From Telmatactis stephensoni (Eukaryota; Cnidaria; Anthozoa; Actiniaria; Isophelliidae): a stretch of DNA of 64,000 nucleotides. A program made the translations under genes and the position numbers. Below are positions 46,706 through 58,843 of the stretch, in pieces (the first letter of the stretch is position 1; every line of letters begins with the position of its first letter). The DNA is taken from contig JALIZF010001827.1 of the NCBI GenBank assembly GCA_029948255.1, positions 1 through 64,000 of the forward strand. The letters are read 5' to 3'. The notes beneath the pieces were generated by a model. The model was not told the origin of the DNA. It saw only the letters and a list, made by a program, of their open reading frames with translations, and ran no database searches.

Positions 46706-47996
46706 AAGAGGGTTTCAATGGGGTTAACCGTTATAGCCGTAAAAGGGCCAAAAATTTAACCGTAAGCCGTAATAACAGGAAAAAACTAACCTGTTAGCCG
46801 TAATGAAGAGTTAGTCGTAATAGCTTTTTCCAGCGTTCTCAACAATAAAAATTAATTTTTAACCATTAAGAACAATGGAAACTAGACGCACAATGGTGCG
46901 TTTACTCGTGCCCAGCCCAAGGAATTGAGCCAGCTTGGGATACCTGTGGTCAGTACAGTTTCAAATAGATGTACGCAACAAAGACTTAACACAAAAATGT
47001 ACTATAATAGCTTAGAAGTAGAATATCAAAATGAAATAAAAGGCATAAATACTTAATAAGTACAACCAAATTCTTGGTTTGGGCTCCCTGTGGTTACCTA
47101 ACTATTTTTTTTGTGATATATTTCAAAATCAGCAAACTGGAAATATGAACGCTCTTGACTGCACAAGGAATATAATTCCCGAACTGATAACGCTTTCAAT
47201 CCATCAAATTATTCTCTGAGTACCAAAGAGATTTTTAGTACCAAACACAAATATCTTGACGAGTGAAAGACACTTTAGCTTTTAGTTAAATCGTTACGCT
47301 TTATCACACTTCAGGGCCATTTGTTTGACTCAGTAATTACACTTACACTTTAAGTAGTACACTTTGTTTCCCGGGTTTATGAAAACCACTCTAATTATTC
47401 GTTTCAAAGAGTAAGCTTAATGATTTAATCGAACATGGAAATATAATTCAACTGCCTCGAATTAAGAAAGTTTTGTCAGTAGCACGAAAATGCCAGTCAT
47501 CTAAAAATTCCAAAAGTCTAAACAACAGAGGGATATAAATATATGTCTCAAACCAGCTTAGTCATGTTTTAGAAAGCGAGATTTGCAAGCTAACATTTGA
47601 ATATATCGACGATTTGTAAGTAAATTTTACAATGGCTCGATCCGACTGCATTTATAGTGAAGTTTAAGTTACTAAACATTCCTGACTCGTGAAAATCACT
47701 CTCTGTTTTGCTCATGCAGAAAGTTTACTGCTTTGCTTCGATATGATGCAAGTCAAACTGAGCTGAGTCATGTTGTCGCGATGGCGAAACGTGCGTGGCC
47801 TCGTTTCCATGCCTAATTTGCATACACATTTGCGACTACGACGAAACATAGATAGATTGAACGACAGACCTAGACTCGTGCCGGCCTTACGGCCTTGGCA
47901 CGAGTAATTAGTTATTAACCCACTTTAAACGCAATCGTAAAAAAGCCAAAATTTAACGGTTAACCGTAATAGCCACCACCCCATTGAGACCCTCTT
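46706..47996. mobile_element. ~1.3-kb non-autonomous DNA element
   Basis: Termini AAGAGGGTTTCAATGGGGT and the complement of AAGAGGGTCTCAATGGGGT. Both subterminal regions carry repeated (A)GCCGTAA / TTAACCGTAA motifs in opposite orientation. The interior is non-coding and holds the copy-B hairpin (47874-47905). Subterminal repeated motifs like these often serve as transposase binding sites; that role is inferred here. Confidence 0.65.
47874..47905. repeat. Hairpin copy B
   Basis: ACTCGTGCCGGCC-TTAC-GGCCTTGGCACGAGT. The flanking sequence matches the reverse complement around 36345-36433, but the arms differ in sequence. Confidence 0.7.
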
Positions 47997-48169
47997 AAAA
48001 ATATTGGGCCGGGGCCTGTTGGGGGGTCCGGGTCACCGGCCCCTTCCCCTGCTACGGCCCTCCATTTGCGCGTTTGCGATTATAATGATATGGAAAACAG
48101 GCTTGTAAAGAACTTTAACTACATTTTGAAGATGGCATAAGCAATGCCGAAACATGTCAAGATTACTTC

Positions 48170-48416
48170 GAAAACGCTTGTATCGCGACCAATAATAAAT
48201 TCAAACTTTCAGTTGGATTTTGTTTTTTTCTGATCCGCCAATTATTTGAAGAGGGAGGAACTTATGCAAATGCCATCAAGGATCCTCAAGGCGGATGGCA
48301 AACGTGAATCGAGGTCGGATCGAGGGCATCCGCCTCTTCACATGATTGGCGGATCAGAAAAACCCCCCAACTAAAAGTTTAATTAAGTTGTCGGTCGCGA
48401 TATACAAGTCGTTTTC
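48170..48416. mobile_element. 247-bp MITE with long arms
   Basis: Imperfect arms of about 85 bp. The ends are GAAAACGCTTGTATCGCGACC versus the complement of GAAAACGACTTGTATATCGC, and the arms continue to TTTCTGATCCGCCAAT. The centre is GC-rich. No coding content. Confidence 0.8.
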
Positions 48417-50191
48417 ACAGTAAAAGTATTATTCGTATATTTGATGGTTATCTTATCATTGCTGCTACTACGATGATGGCTATAGTTTATATTGATCGTG
48501 GAAGAACGCCTAAGTCACTAGCTTGAGATGGATGAGGTGTCCGAGAATCGAAACAGGAACGCCACACCCTCATTCTTTATGAGGACGTTGTGTCCTGCAT
48601 GATAATTAATTGTTTAGCACTCCTCCAAAACAGCATTTAACAAACAAACAGAATTCTTCAGGATAGTTTTACACTGATAAAAAGAAGCATTACTAAAGTG
48701 CTTTAGGAGATGTTTATCGCACTCTGAAATTGTTCGGTACGTGTTCTCCAACTTCCTGTAGGTATGAAACTCTTTGACTGTTTGAACTGGGCGTCGCTTA
48801 CAAATTTTAAGTTATCTCAATATCAAAAAACTGGCGCCTTGGCTCGTCAGTGATCAAAATGCACTTTACTGTTTCATTTTCTTTTGAAAACGACGAATAA
48901 CATAATAGAAGTTAATAGCATAAGCCGATATATTTTCAGTGGCTCGACGGCTCGTTGGCTCGTCAGTGAGAAGATTATTGGCGATCGAGTTCATCGTTTA
49001 AGCCTTAAGTGGCTAGTAACTACTTAGTAACTACCGAGACTCTCAGAAACTGGTTGAGAATGGGCCCTGTATTCTGTAACTTAGTCGAAAAGGATGTAAA
49101 AAGTTTTCAGTATTCAGTATATGGCTTTATAGTTGTATATGATCGATATCGGAATTAACCAGTGACCACTCGCCTCAGTGAAAAACGGGGAAAAAACGAT
49201 CGAAGTGAAGTGAGTGCGAATTTTGCGAAATAAAAAACAAAATGTATTAAACGAACAGTTTTGCGAAAATGAAAAAGATATGATATAGGAGAAAACAAAT
49301 TAAGTGAACAAATGAGACTGATGAGTAGTAGTCGGTAACGGAAGAACTGACACCTCAATCGTACTTCATAAGTTTTTCCTTTAAAGTCACATACAAAAAA
49401 AGTTAACTAAAATCATAAATCTCAGTGTCATAAAGTGATGAATAAAACAGTAGACAGGCTATTATCGCTAAAACAGTTGATGACTGGCACGCTATCCGAT
49501 GACCGCCGGCCTGGGTCACCGCAGTTTTGCCCAGTCGTTTTTGTTAAAATAAAAAAAACCCGCGTTGTGAGACAATTGACGATCAAACATACTTCAATTA
49601 TGAATTTATTGTGACAGTTTCTCTGGGATACTCATTCATAGTTGCGGAAATCCGTGGTTTTCCATACAAGAATCATGACTCGTAGACTGTGCAAACAATG
49701 AAATGACACCCAACACGTCCTCTTAGCCGTAAATGTGACGTCACTAGCCTGAGAGACCAACTTTATTGGTGGGGGAGGGGACAAAAGCTGAAATTTTGTT
49801 GTACAACAATTGCTCAATTCTATGATAGCTGACTAATTTAAAATACTATATCCAACAGAAACATATAAAAGAAATTTTTATATTAGATATTTTGATTAAT
49901 TTCAAAAATTCCCTTATTTATATTTCGATCAATTTTTCTAACTTTTACTCTCCCCTGGTGAGAACGTATTTGTCAAAGTAGCGGTTCATTTGTTTTGTGG
50001 GCTGGTTGATTACCAAGGTGAATCATATCCGAGAATATTTTTTACGTCCTTCTTTCAAAATACTAAAATAATGAGACAATAGTGTTCCAGGGGTTAATGG
50101 TGCAGGGTTAGAGTAAGAGTTATTCAACTCTGACAGCTCTGCAGTTGGTATATGTGCCTGAACTTGATAAACCTTCTTGTAGCACGAAATC
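48417..50191. other. Intergenic stretch upstream of the ephrin-like gene
   Basis: No gene or clear repeat is seen. The ephrin-like promoter should lie in the last few hundred bases, but no core element is obvious. Confidence 0.5.
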
Positions 50192-53100
50192 ATGGAGGTT
50201 TTGAAATACATCAAGTCACAATGCTTGTTTTGCTTGGCCGTACTTCTTTCGTTCGCTGTAAATGTAGCACTTTCGGATATTCTACAATCGATTTTGTGGG
50301 CTCCGTACAATCCATTGTGAGTATATTTTTGAATATTGTGTTTGTTGAATATTTGTCTCGTTTGATCGTAAGCTTAACCTTATGTTTGTAAGTTATAAAC
50401 AAGATAAATTAAAATAAATTAGTTTGTAGGGATTCATTCAAGATATAAAGTCTTGAAATAGAAAAGGTTGATAGTAAAATTTTAATATTATCATTCTTTT
50501 ATGAAAACTGAGAAAAGGCTGCCCATTTAAGCTTATAAGACGATCTTGATAAGTACATTTTATTTTCTACGATAAACTCAACTCATCTTTTCGCGAGAGT
50601 TTGAATCAGTTGATCAACCTCACATCGTAAATAAACATTCCTCAAATGAGAATAAGTCTAATGTTCTTCTATTTGTATTTTTGTAAATGGTGTTTTGACA
50701 AACCGATGTTGGGGTTATTAACAAAACTGACAGACTACTTGAAAGTAGAAAGTCTAGGATGCTAGAACTTCCTGAGCTGACTTCTTGGCGTAAGCTTAAA
50801 TTATTCCACGCCAGAGTAAATATTAATTGTCCTTTCTTTAGGGTGATACATAATACGTAAATTTGTAATAAAAGATAATACGGCACGAATAAAATATTCA
50901 TTAAATATGTTTAAATGTTAGCCACACAGTTTTGTTTAAAAAATTTTAATTGATAAAAATATGTCATGTCATTTTATCTACTATTAATGAATGTTCTTAT
51001 CAATTTATTTTTTTTGTACCACATATTTGCATAACAAAGACTTTCTGTAAAAAAAATTAAAAGGCTGCGATCTTATGAGAACCTTCTGTACATATAATTT
51101 ATTTGCTTAGCAGATGGACAGCAACACTCAATCTCTTGTGAAAAAATCCTATTAAATCATGGGCTCCTGCCTAAATCGAAAAGAAAATCCTTTGATTTTT
51201 TTATTACTTTCTTTTAGTTTCAGAAATCTGGGAGACTCTGACAGAACTGTATTTCTACATGATAAACTGATTTTCATCTGCCCAAATAATATCATTTATC
51301 CAACACAAACAAATAAGGAATACAACACAAATAATTTATATGCAAATATATATATGGTTGATAAAAAAGGATTTGATAACTGCAATGCTACTGGAGGGAA
51401 GAAGATTGTAGTGTGTGATAGTCCTTCACCTGTTAAATCTGCCACTGTTATAATACTAAAGGAAGTACCAACAGATAGTTTACCACAATTTCAGCCTGGC
51501 AAAGTACACTATTTTATAGGTAACTTTATGTATAGTAAAGTATATTTGGCTGTATGTAATGTACTTATTTTATTAGCCTATATAGCCTATATATAGCTTA
51601 ATTAACAAATAGAACATCTTTTGTGTGCTCAGTCTTCAGTATTACAGCACACATGAAGTGATGGTCCGAAGTGATGACAACACAAAAGAAGTGTAAGCTG
51701 TACACAAGTCCTTCTGGCACTTGCTAAGTGTTACATATTACTGAATGGAGCACAGAAAAAGCTGTTCTATTTGTTTTATCAATTTGATAAACTGTTAAAT
51801 TAATACTCAAGGAAAAAAAGATGCAAGTGCACAGTTACTGTAAGCTCACACAGTTGACATCAGAACTGAGTACCATTCAGTAATAAAGTGCAGCTTTTGA
51901 CCAGTGAAGAGAGTGTGTATCAAGAATGCTATATAAAGATAATAGATAAATTCACAATTAAATCAGCTTCATCTTTTCTGTATTTCTAGATACTTCAGAT
52001 GGCAGTAAAAATGTCTCATTCCTTGTTGGAGGAAAATGTCAGACAAACGATATGAAAATGAAGGTTTATGTTTGTAAAGATAAATTTGACCCACGATGTC
52101 CCAATCAAAATAAAGGTAAGAATAGATGATTAGGCCTTATAATAATTGCAAATAATCAATAACATTAGGAGAGCATAAGCAGGGGAATTGAAGGCTGTCA
52201 GGTCACCAGGTGAAATGACAGATTTTGCTACCAAAAGTTTTATAATATGGCATGTGTGAAGTCTCAGAACATTTTCCATTTAGTAGAACCATGCAGCAAG
52301 CCTTCATTTCTTTGATTTCAGCTAATGCTAAGAATAGCTGACCTTGGTTCAGTGTTTAATTTCAATGGAAAATGCCCTCATCTCCTGGTTATCCTCTCCT
52401 GGTAACTATTACAACAGCTTTCACATGAGTGGAAAACTTACTGTGCCACCATACATACCTTGACTGTGTCAGTGCCATCACAAGGGTTCCCAGACCTTAA
52501 CAGTTTGAGTTTCCTGTGGTCTTCTCCGGTATGAAGCTTTCTAGGATCCTGCAAAACATATATCAGTTTTTAAACCCCTCTCCAAACCTAAATTAAGACT
52601 TTTTAACTAAAGGAATACCTTGTTCATTAATAATTCATTTGTCTTTCCTCATGTTCAGTTATGCTTTTGAAGCAATTTAGCAAAACAAAATTCTTCTAAG
52701 TAATATATTTACACAAGGGAAGACACTTCACTGATAATTAAAATTTAGAAGAGCAGAAGTTGGCTGATCACTTAGGGGGTGGGGGAGAGGAAATATACAT
52801 GTAGCATGCCAAAACAAACATTAAATTGCTTAATTGTTACTTGACTTGAATGGTTTGGAATGTTTGACTGTTTTTTTCTGGAATGAGTTATCACCAATTT
52901 AAAGTAAAATAAAAGTAGTTTTACATGTAGCAAAAATATAAATCATAAAACATATTTATGGACCCCTCTCTGACTACCTGAATATCCATACAAATACATA
53001 CAATGGCCAAAAAAGCTGTCTACCCTTGTGTAAATATGTGCATGCGGTGAAGCATGCAAAGCAGCTCACAGTGCTATCGGTTTGAAGAGCTTGGAGCAGA

Positions 53101-56100
53101 TCTCTCACACAAATTTATCTATGTTGGAGAAATATTGAAAGGCTTTTCTCTGAAAAGTACTCAACTCCAAGTGAATTCAATTGCTTTTTTACTGAGATTT
53201 TTTTACTCGTTCCCAGGCCGTAGGCCGGGAACAAGTTATAAACTGCAATTGTTATATAGGCCAACTGTCAAAGTCAATTTTTTACGTGCTCTGATTGGGC
53301 AAGAGCGCATCACGTGAACGTCAACAAATTTTGCTGTTTCCCCAGCAACAACTCTCAGCGGGCAAAAGTGTGTTTTATTGACCGGTAATAACAAAACCGG
53401 AAGTTGATTGAGCTTTGAACAGAAACACATAAGGGAGTTGAACTCCCTTATGTGTTTCTGGCTTTGAAGGCACGTTTTTGGCAGCGCGCATTTACAAAGT
53501 CATTCATTCGGACATGCATGAGGCAAAACTCGTGTTTATTGTCAAACTTTTAAGACCAATAAAATAAGCCTTAATTACCTTATGACGTTCCATACCTCTA
53601 TCTATACCAGAATCCTCTTCAATAATCTTTCATATTCAAATTTAAGAATCCCTGGAGAATACAAACACTAGTATTCTTAAATAATTGATGAACAATAGAT
53701 ACTCCAAAAGGATTGTGGTATAGAGAGAGGTATGAAACGTCATAATGCTAAAGGCTTATATACAACATTGACCGTTTGATCCGGCATCACCTGGTGATCA
53801 ACGATAACATTAGCTCCTATTTTTAAAGTTGTTGGACTTACAAATTAAAGTTTAATTCCTTTAGTTTTAGATAGCCAATTCAAAAAAAGTCTATACTACT
53901 GCGGCTTATTGAACTACAGGCAACCAGTGTACGCTTCGAGGAGCATCTTGTTAAAAAGTTTATTAATGACAACATGTCAATCGCTATTACTCTAGCGGCA
54001 GCTATAAATGTAAATGTCCTTTTTAAGCCGATTTTGGGCTCCTATTCACAGGGTACGAGTGAACGCACAAGTGCATCTAGTTACTTGAAAATCGCTACAG
54101 CTACATACTCATTGCTTTGTATCAGTCAAAGAACACAGGAATCCCAAACTGTTAAGGTCTGGGAACCCCTGTAGTGCCATGATGTCTATTTAATAACAAA
54201 TTTAACAAATTGACAACAATTATTTGAGATAAAAGATTAAAAATCCTTTTCAAATGGGGTAACAGCACGAGCAAGAATACCGAAGAGCGTCAGCAGTGTC
54301 TGTCCTCTTATTGACACACTCTAATCAACCAATCAGACCACGAGATTAGTATCAAGTGTTGTAAAAAAACATTTGAAATTCCTACTGTAATCTGCCAATT
54401 TGTAAGACTGGGGAAATGGCATGGTCACATCATGTGACCAAAAATTTTGTGTCTTACAAAATTGAAAAACTGTTAATTAATACTTTGATTTACTGCATTG
54501 CATTTGACTTTTGTTGTTGCTATAGTAACCAATGGTGGTTGGTCTTCATGGGGAGAATGCTCACAATCTGGGACACAGACTCGGCAGTGCAATAATCCTG
54601 CACCTTCAAATGGAGGGTTTAGATGCCAAGGAAACCATTCAAGAGTATGCACAATACCTGACATATCAACCACACCAACAGTTATAATTGAACCTAATAA
54701 TAACAAAACAATTACTCCAAAGAAAGACAGTAAGTAAATCATGCTGTACTGTTCAGAAGTACCCCAACATTTTGTGAACAATTTCTGCATGAATGTGCAC
54801 AACCTGGCAAGGGTGGTATAGTGGTTCACAATAAATTAATTATTGCCTGATCTCATCCCTGCGGTCCGGTTGGAGTACCATTAGCTCAGATGCCAGTAAT
54901 AATCATATGTGACTTGAGTTCATTAAATGTGTTTGTATTTCTCTTGCCCCCTGCTGCAAGGGTCTGGATTCTCTGGTTTTTAATCCTTCAGGAAAAATCA
55001 ACATGAGTTGAGTGTCATAATGACTAGAATAGTTGAAAGTTGTTGTAGTGTGTGTTTGAAACAGCAGGCCCATGTCAGGTGGATAGTTAATCATCATCAT
55101 CATCATCATCATACTTTATTCATGATATCAATGAAAACATTAATACCATGACAGGTGACAAGTGTTACTTGTCATCCATAAGAAACTTGAATAATTAATT
55201 AGGTGTATTCCGTAAAAACGTAGAGGTTTGTTGTAGGCCCTTCTTACCTCCTTTACCCATTTCCCCTCTCCCATTTCCCTTCCCCTCTCCCTCCCAATTT
55301 CCCTTCCCTTAGGGCTGATATGCAGGCTATCTGAAGGCAAAACATTATACTATTAATATTGATTGTTGTCTTACAAAATTTTGGTTTGCGCATTACAGAA
55401 AGAACATCAGTGGCTGATACTCTTGGCACACTGAGTGTTGGTGCAGTTGTTGGTATATTTATTGCTATATTTATCTTTGGCTGTATTCTTGGATTGTTTA
55501 TTGGTTTGGCTACAGCAAGGGTCAAATCCAGAGGAGGTTTTTCAGCAAGAAGAAGAAATGGTTAGTATAATCCCAAATATCCATCTTAACTGCTAGGATG
55601 TAACTTCCACTGAGTTATATATAACTATTGAATAGTGTCATTCATTGGGTCATACATGAAGTAGTAAGCCACCACTACCCCTCCAACCTATATTTGTATG
55701 CAAATATGTTCCAGGCAAAAGTTGCAAAAATTAGAAAACACTCTCACTGTTAACCCATTTTCAGCTTCAATTAATATACATTTGGACCCCCCCCCCCCCC
55801 CCCCTCTCAAAGATTCATGCATCTTCCCTGCTCAGTGTTTTCATCATGCAATGTTTTGCAACCAGTCACTGGGGTTTTTATCACTGATGATGGAAACCCC
55901 AACACTAGCAGGAAGGGATACTACTATTAACGTCAAATGCTATCTGTAGCTGCTGGTGTTACTTTTAGTATGAGAACGAGAACCTACAGTGGCTTGTGAA
56001 TAAGTTTATTTAGAACTGCATATACTACATGTACATGCATGTACATGCATACACTAATAACTGTGTTATACATTGTAATTATGAACATAGCATTTTCTTT

Positions 56101-56252
56101 TTGTAGGTAACCTGGTTGAAGAGTTCAATAGAAATAGTATTAGATGTGCTACTCCTAAAAGTCGCCCATTTTCTACCATCAGCAGTGACACAACATTGAC
56201 CAATATCACAACCTTTGCCAGTTATAATGATATCTATAATGAGGTGAAATGA
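50192..56252 (+). CDS. Ephrin-like transmembrane protein with a TSP1 module
   Basis: Six exons: 50192-50316, 51224-51519, 51990-52115, 54526-54729, 55399-55560 and 56107-56252. Intron 1 is phase 2 and the rest are phase 1; total 1,059 nt, 352 residues, no internal stop. Residues 1-28 are a signal peptide. Residues ~29-182 fit an ephrin receptor-binding (cupredoxin) domain: ILWAPYNP, LIFICPNN, YMVDKKGFDNC, VVCDSP, QFQPGKVHYFIDTS, GGKC and MKMKVYVC. Exon 4 encodes a thrombospondin type-1 repeat (WSSWGECSQSGTQTRQC, NPAPSNGGFRC). A Thr/Asn-rich stalk precedes one membrane helix (VGAVVGIFIAIFIFGCILG) followed by RVKSRGG. The ~60-residue tail ends YNDIYNEVK, with tyrosines as in B-type ephrins but no clear PDZ ligand. 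Predicted role: membrane-bound ligand for Eph-type kinases in cell contact signalling. Further exons could hide in the 2.4-kb intron 3. Confidence 0.78.
53205..53236. repeat. Hairpin copy C
   Basis: ACTCGTTCCCAGGCC-GTA-GGCCGGGAACAAGT. It has the same ACTCG..(C/A)(G/A)AGT frame as the hairpins at 36407 and 47874, with different arms. It lies in intron 3 of the ephrin-like gene. Confidence 0.5.
53420..53460. mobile_element. 41-bp perfect hairpin flanked by 8-bp duplication
   Basis: CAGAAACACATAAGGGAG, a five-base TTGAA loop, then the exact complement. GCTTTGAA lies on both sides (53412-53419 and 53461-53468). The CAG..CTG ends and 8-bp duplication fit a minimal hAT-type derivative. Intron 3 of the ephrin-like gene. 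Confidence 0.75.
53564..53759. mobile_element. MITE with CCTCTCTCTATACCA termini, copy 1
   Basis: The inverted arms run ATAAGCCTT..TTATGACGTT(C/T)CATACC and continue through CTCT(A/C)TCTATACCA(G/C)AATCC. The interior is AT-rich. A related copy lies at 63189-63321. Intron 3 of the ephrin-like gene. Confidence 0.75.
55787..55804. repeat. Poly-C tract (18 C)
   Basis: Homopolymer in the last intron of the ephrin-like gene. Confidence 0.95.
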
Positions 56253-56356
56253 ACATGTACATTTTTATTAATTAGTGTTGATAAATTAACAAGGATTGTA
56301 TGCATACATTTATATGCCTATTTGGAGAAGGATGAACTATAATTCCAAAATCATAG

Positions 56357-56362
56357 AATAAA
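56357..56362 (+). promoter_or_regulatory. Polyadenylation signal of the ephrin-like gene
   Basis: AATAAA about 105 bp after the stop codon, the first such signal downstream. Confidence 0.5.
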
Positions 56363-57763
56363 GCTTATTAATAAGCTAGAGGCTGAAAAATGACATACAA
56401 GAAATTAGCCCTGTCACCAGCTCAGGTGAAGGTGAAGATGATGACCAAAATTCTGATGCTACAGTGATTGATCACGAATTGCGATAGATTTTAATAATAT
56501 TACCTGATGGCAATCATCACATGCTGCAATCAAATTTATGCCACAACATAAATTTTATAAATATTTTAACATTTTTATTTAGCTATATATATATATTAAT
56601 ACACATTTGTACATACATTGAGCATAATATAAAGTTGAAGATGTGGTTCTTTTGGTAAAATGTGGCAGAATGTCTTGGGGTATTTTGATAATGATAATTA
56701 TGGATCAGATGTACATAATTATAATTATATTTACTGTATATGGTTGATAACAGAGTCAATTGATGCATCAGGCTAGCATTTTTTTGCATTGTACTCATGA
56801 TCATTTAGAATTGAACCCAAAGGACTGCTTTTCATTTAAGTGGCAGAAACAGAAGAGGAAGCAATAATGTACGGTATGTTGCTTTCACTTCTACTTCCAT
56901 TGCTTGTGAAAAGCAGGCTAAAGCTCTCAGAAAATCAATTTTTTGCTTATGAAATTGGGAGGAAAGGAACGTGTGTGCAGAATCCTGATGTGTGTATGTA
57001 GTGCACATAAGCTCAATGAAAGTGGCGTCAAGTTCAAATTAATAATAAATTATTTTTCAAGTACAGTAAGACTAATCATTGACAACTACCTCCACTTTCT
57101 CTAGTTCTCACTATAGTGATGCAAGATTGTCAACTGAAAAAGTACCCAAGCACAAATGCAACAGAATGAAATGTTTTTTTATTTTATTTTATTTTTTTTG
57201 GGGGGGGGGTTGTTTTTGTTTTGTTTTTTTGTTTTTTTTGTCTTGCATTGCTAGTGAAAACCAGGGCCTAATTGTTGGAAAGGCAATTATTGCTAATCCT
57301 AGGTTAAAATGGTTCCTTTAGAATTAATCCTGGGTTAATGCTAATCTTCTTGTGAACAACTGAGCCCAGGCTTTATTCCCAGAGGGACAGGTATGCAGGG
57401 AAATATAAGATATTTGTGATTTCCTGCCTGACAAAAATTTAATTTAATTTGATTATTTGACAATCTTTGGTTGTAAAATATTGATTTTAAATATTCATTT
57501 AAAGAAATCATTCAAAATATAATTTAACACTCCTAATAAAATTTATAGAACAATTTCATAGTTTAATTAGTGTACTTTTCAAGTCTAGAGTGGTTTTATG
57601 TAACATGAAATAAATTTTATGTGGGCTCAATGTGATGTCATAATTTATGCATAATGAAAATTTCAAGCTATATGCAATCAGACACCAGGAATGAAAGGTC
57701 AGAAATTATAGACCAGATCACACACACTGGCAACTTCATCACATACTCTTCCTGAATAGTGGT
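56363..57763. other. Non-coding stretch with T and G homopolymers
   Basis: Contains T-rich and G runs at about 57172-57240. No gene is supported. Confidence 0.5.
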
Positions 57764-58030
57764 GTGGGTTCTCTGTGTCCTGGATATCAATCCAATGCAT
57801 GTGAAGAAGTGTTGGGAGATGGGGCCTATTTTTATTTTTATTTTTTTTTTTACTATCCTTATCCAGGAAGACTGGATGGTCTAACCATTCGCAGATGTAA
57901 TTACAAACTGCAGTGCCTTCTCCCCAATACCTTTTCCCCTGGGTGTTGGTCCAGCTGGAAAATCAAACCCCCATCTTCACCAATGAAGACCAGCACTCAA
58001 CTGAGCCAACAGGGGAGTGGTTTACCAGTT
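57764..58030 (-). mobile_element. tRNA-derived SINE (minus strand)
   Basis: On the minus strand the head has an A box (TGGCTCAGTTGAGTGC) and a B box (GGGTTTGATTTTCC). The other end, near 57830, has T-rich tracts. Different family from the SINE at 28207. Confidence 0.6.
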
Positions 58031-58394
58031 TAAAACTATTTTAACTTCCAAAAGATGATGACCATACCCAGTACATTTAACAGGGTTCATACTGAGATAT
58101 GATTTTAAAATTTCAGGAGAATTCCAGGAGTGTTCAAGGACCCAAAAATGATTTTTCAAGGAGTATTGTTACCCAATTTTTTACTAATGGTTTTACTAAA
58201 ATACTAGGACATCCTCTTCCCTCACTTACATGTAAAAGAAAAAAGTGAATTTCCTTGTTTCCCATCCCATTTAAGTCCCTTACATTTTTGTTAAAGTATA
58301 AATTGAAGGAGTTTGAGCAGAATTTCTAAAATGCAAGGGCTTTTCAAGCGCACTTGAAAATGTAAATGAAATTCAAGGAGTGTAAGGAGTAGCA

Positions 58395-58484
58395 TTCCCT
58401 GCTAGCAGAGTCTCTCTCGTTACGGTCCTGCAATGAAAATTTTCATTGCAGGACCGTAACGAGAGAGACTCTGCTAGCAGGGAA
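58395..58484. mobile_element. 90-bp perfect palindrome flanked by 9-bp duplication
   Basis: Two exact 45-bp arms meet with no spacer at GAAAA|TTTTC (58439/58440); the ends are TTCCCTGCTAGCAG. GGAGTAGCA is present exactly on both sides (58386-58394 and 58485-58493). The layout is that of a foldback insertion with target duplication, though only the inverted arms exist. No coding content. Confidence 0.85.
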
Positions 58485-58843
58485 GGAGTAGCACAAACCC
58501 TGATTTAATTAAGTCAACCTGGGGATCAAATCATGAAAATACTATTGAACAATAGAAAATATTATTTTATCAACCATTTACTGAATGTATCTAATTGGCT
58601 ACAAGATGATGTAAATTATGCTTTGTGCATGGAATACACTGACTGATTTCAAAAATTATGCAAGTAAAGATGGCCAGTAGGACCTGTTAAGACTGGAGAA
58701 TGTTCATCTGAAAATGAAGTCCAACTGATAGTTTAGTAATGATATTTTTTATAGTCATTTTTCCATTCAGAGGTATCCAAAGACGTTTGAATTATTCCAA
58801 ATTATCTTCCAAAACTACAAAAATAATTTTAAGAATAGAAGTA

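Noticed and set aside
54750..55110. Possible SINE head (GGGTGGTATAGTGGTTC) and an ATC microsatellite in the ephrin-like gene intron
   Set aside because: No matching B box could be placed, so the resemblance to a tRNA is too weak to call.
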